Below are positions 4,612 to 5,068 of a stretch of 5,068 nucleotides of DNA, piece after piece. The first letter of the stretch is position 1, and each line of letters opens with the position of its first letter. Origin of the DNA: Gemmatimonadaceae bacterium. Its GTDB lineage: Bacteria; Gemmatimonadota; Gemmatimonadetes; Gemmatimonadales; Gemmatimonadaceae. Under the pieces are notes generated by a model. It saw only the letters and a program-made list of their open reading frames with translations. It was not told where the DNA came from and did no database searches. Both the position numbers and the translations under genes were made by a program. The stretch covers positions 1-5,068 of the forward strand of contig JAICUE010000238.1 of the NCBI GenBank assembly GCA_025936015.1, given 5' to 3'.

Positions 4612-5068
4612 GGGTCGAACCGGTAGCCGGCCTTCCACACCGTCATGAAATGCCGCGGCTCGGCCGCGACGTCCTCGAGCTTCTTGCGGAGTTCGCCCAT
4701 GTGGATGTCGACGGTGCGTGTCATGACGTCGGCCTGATGGCCCCATACTTCACGCAGCAGCGTCACTCGCGAGAGGACGACACCGGGACGCTGCACGAGC
4801 GCGAGCAGCAGGTCGTATTCGCGCGGGGTCAGCGCGACGCGCTCTCCTCCCTTGGTGACGATCCGGGCGCTGGGCGTGATCTCGACGTCGCTGAAGCTGT
4901 AGCGCTCCGAAGCCGCCGAGCTCCCCCCGGGAAGACGGGAGCGCCGGAGCTGCGCGGAGACACGCGCCAGGAGCTCGGACAGCCCGAAGGGCTTCGTGAC
5001 GTAATCGTCCGCGCCGACACGGAAGCCGTGCACCTTGTCCGCCTCCTCGCCGCGCGCCGTGAGGATGA
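4608..5068 (-). CDS. OmpR/PhoB-type response regulator, C-terminal part, truncated by window edge
   Basis: The visible 152 residues begin within the receiver domain, so the phospho-acceptor aspartate lies outside the window. Seen are the conserved LTA switch threonine (residue 3 of the fragment), GADDYVTKPF with the conserved lysine (K25), and the end of the receiver at about 40. After a short linker (41-56), a winged-helix DNA-binding domain covers about 57-152. It includes LTPREYDLLLAL (79-90), the recognition helix TRTVDIHMGELRKKL (116-130) and the wing hairpin ending GYRFDP. This is the standard OmpR/PhoB layout, and the regulator presumably is phosphorylated by the kinase encoded 52 bp downstream on the same strand. 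Its targets cannot be told from the window. Confidence 0.95.
   Translation of the reverse strand, partial: ILTARGEEADKVHGFRVGADDYVTKPFGLSELLARVSAQLRRSRLPGGSSAASERYSFSDVEITPSARIVTKGGERVALTPREYDLLLALVQRPGVVLSRVTLLREVWGHQADVMTRTVDIHMGELRKKLEDVAAEPRHFMTVWKAGYRFDP

Overview
The window is GC-rich DNA (roughly two thirds G+C by eye) from a Gram-negative-type bacterium: it holds the start of a TonB-dependent outer-membrane receptor and an OmpR-type two-component pair. Codon use, the style of the proteins and a frequent octamer CGTTAGGC suggest Gemmatimonadota or a similar environmental phylum. That assignment is inference; there is no marker gene.

Region 1 (1-696): on the minus strand, a partial TonB-dependent receptor (start at 389, running off the left edge) sits behind a clear TPP (thiamin pyrophosphate) riboswitch at 617-515. 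Between them, the receptor's Shine-Dalgarno sequence can fold into a hairpin that would hide it. This makes the receptor a thiamin-regulated outer-membrane importer, probably for thiamin or a precursor. It is the best-supported functional story in the window.

Region 2 (697-2784): two divergent genes. On the minus strand is a 383-residue protein with two Lrp/AsnC-type halves resembling NirDL/AhbAB siroheme decarboxylases. On the plus strand is a 254-residue creatininase-family metal amidohydrolase. The 171-bp gap between their starts holds two inverted repeats. Each start codon lacks a Shine-Dalgarno sequence and has a TANNNT hexamer exactly 6 nt upstream, which suggests leaderless transcripts.

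Region 3 (2785-2869): a short gap between convergent genes, filled by heptad repeats of GTAAGC in inverted orientation around a GC-rich terminator-like hairpin.

Region 4 (2870-5068): a minus-strand two-component operon. An OmpR/PhoB-type response regulator (truncated by the right edge) is followed by a membrane sensor histidine kinase with a large extracytoplasmic domain. The 52-bp gap between them is exactly spanned by a 19-codon reading frame that overlaps both neighbours by 4 bp.

Across the window the octamer CGTTAGGC/GCCTAACG occurs six times, far above chance, and every TTA leucine codon I could find in the genes lies inside it.
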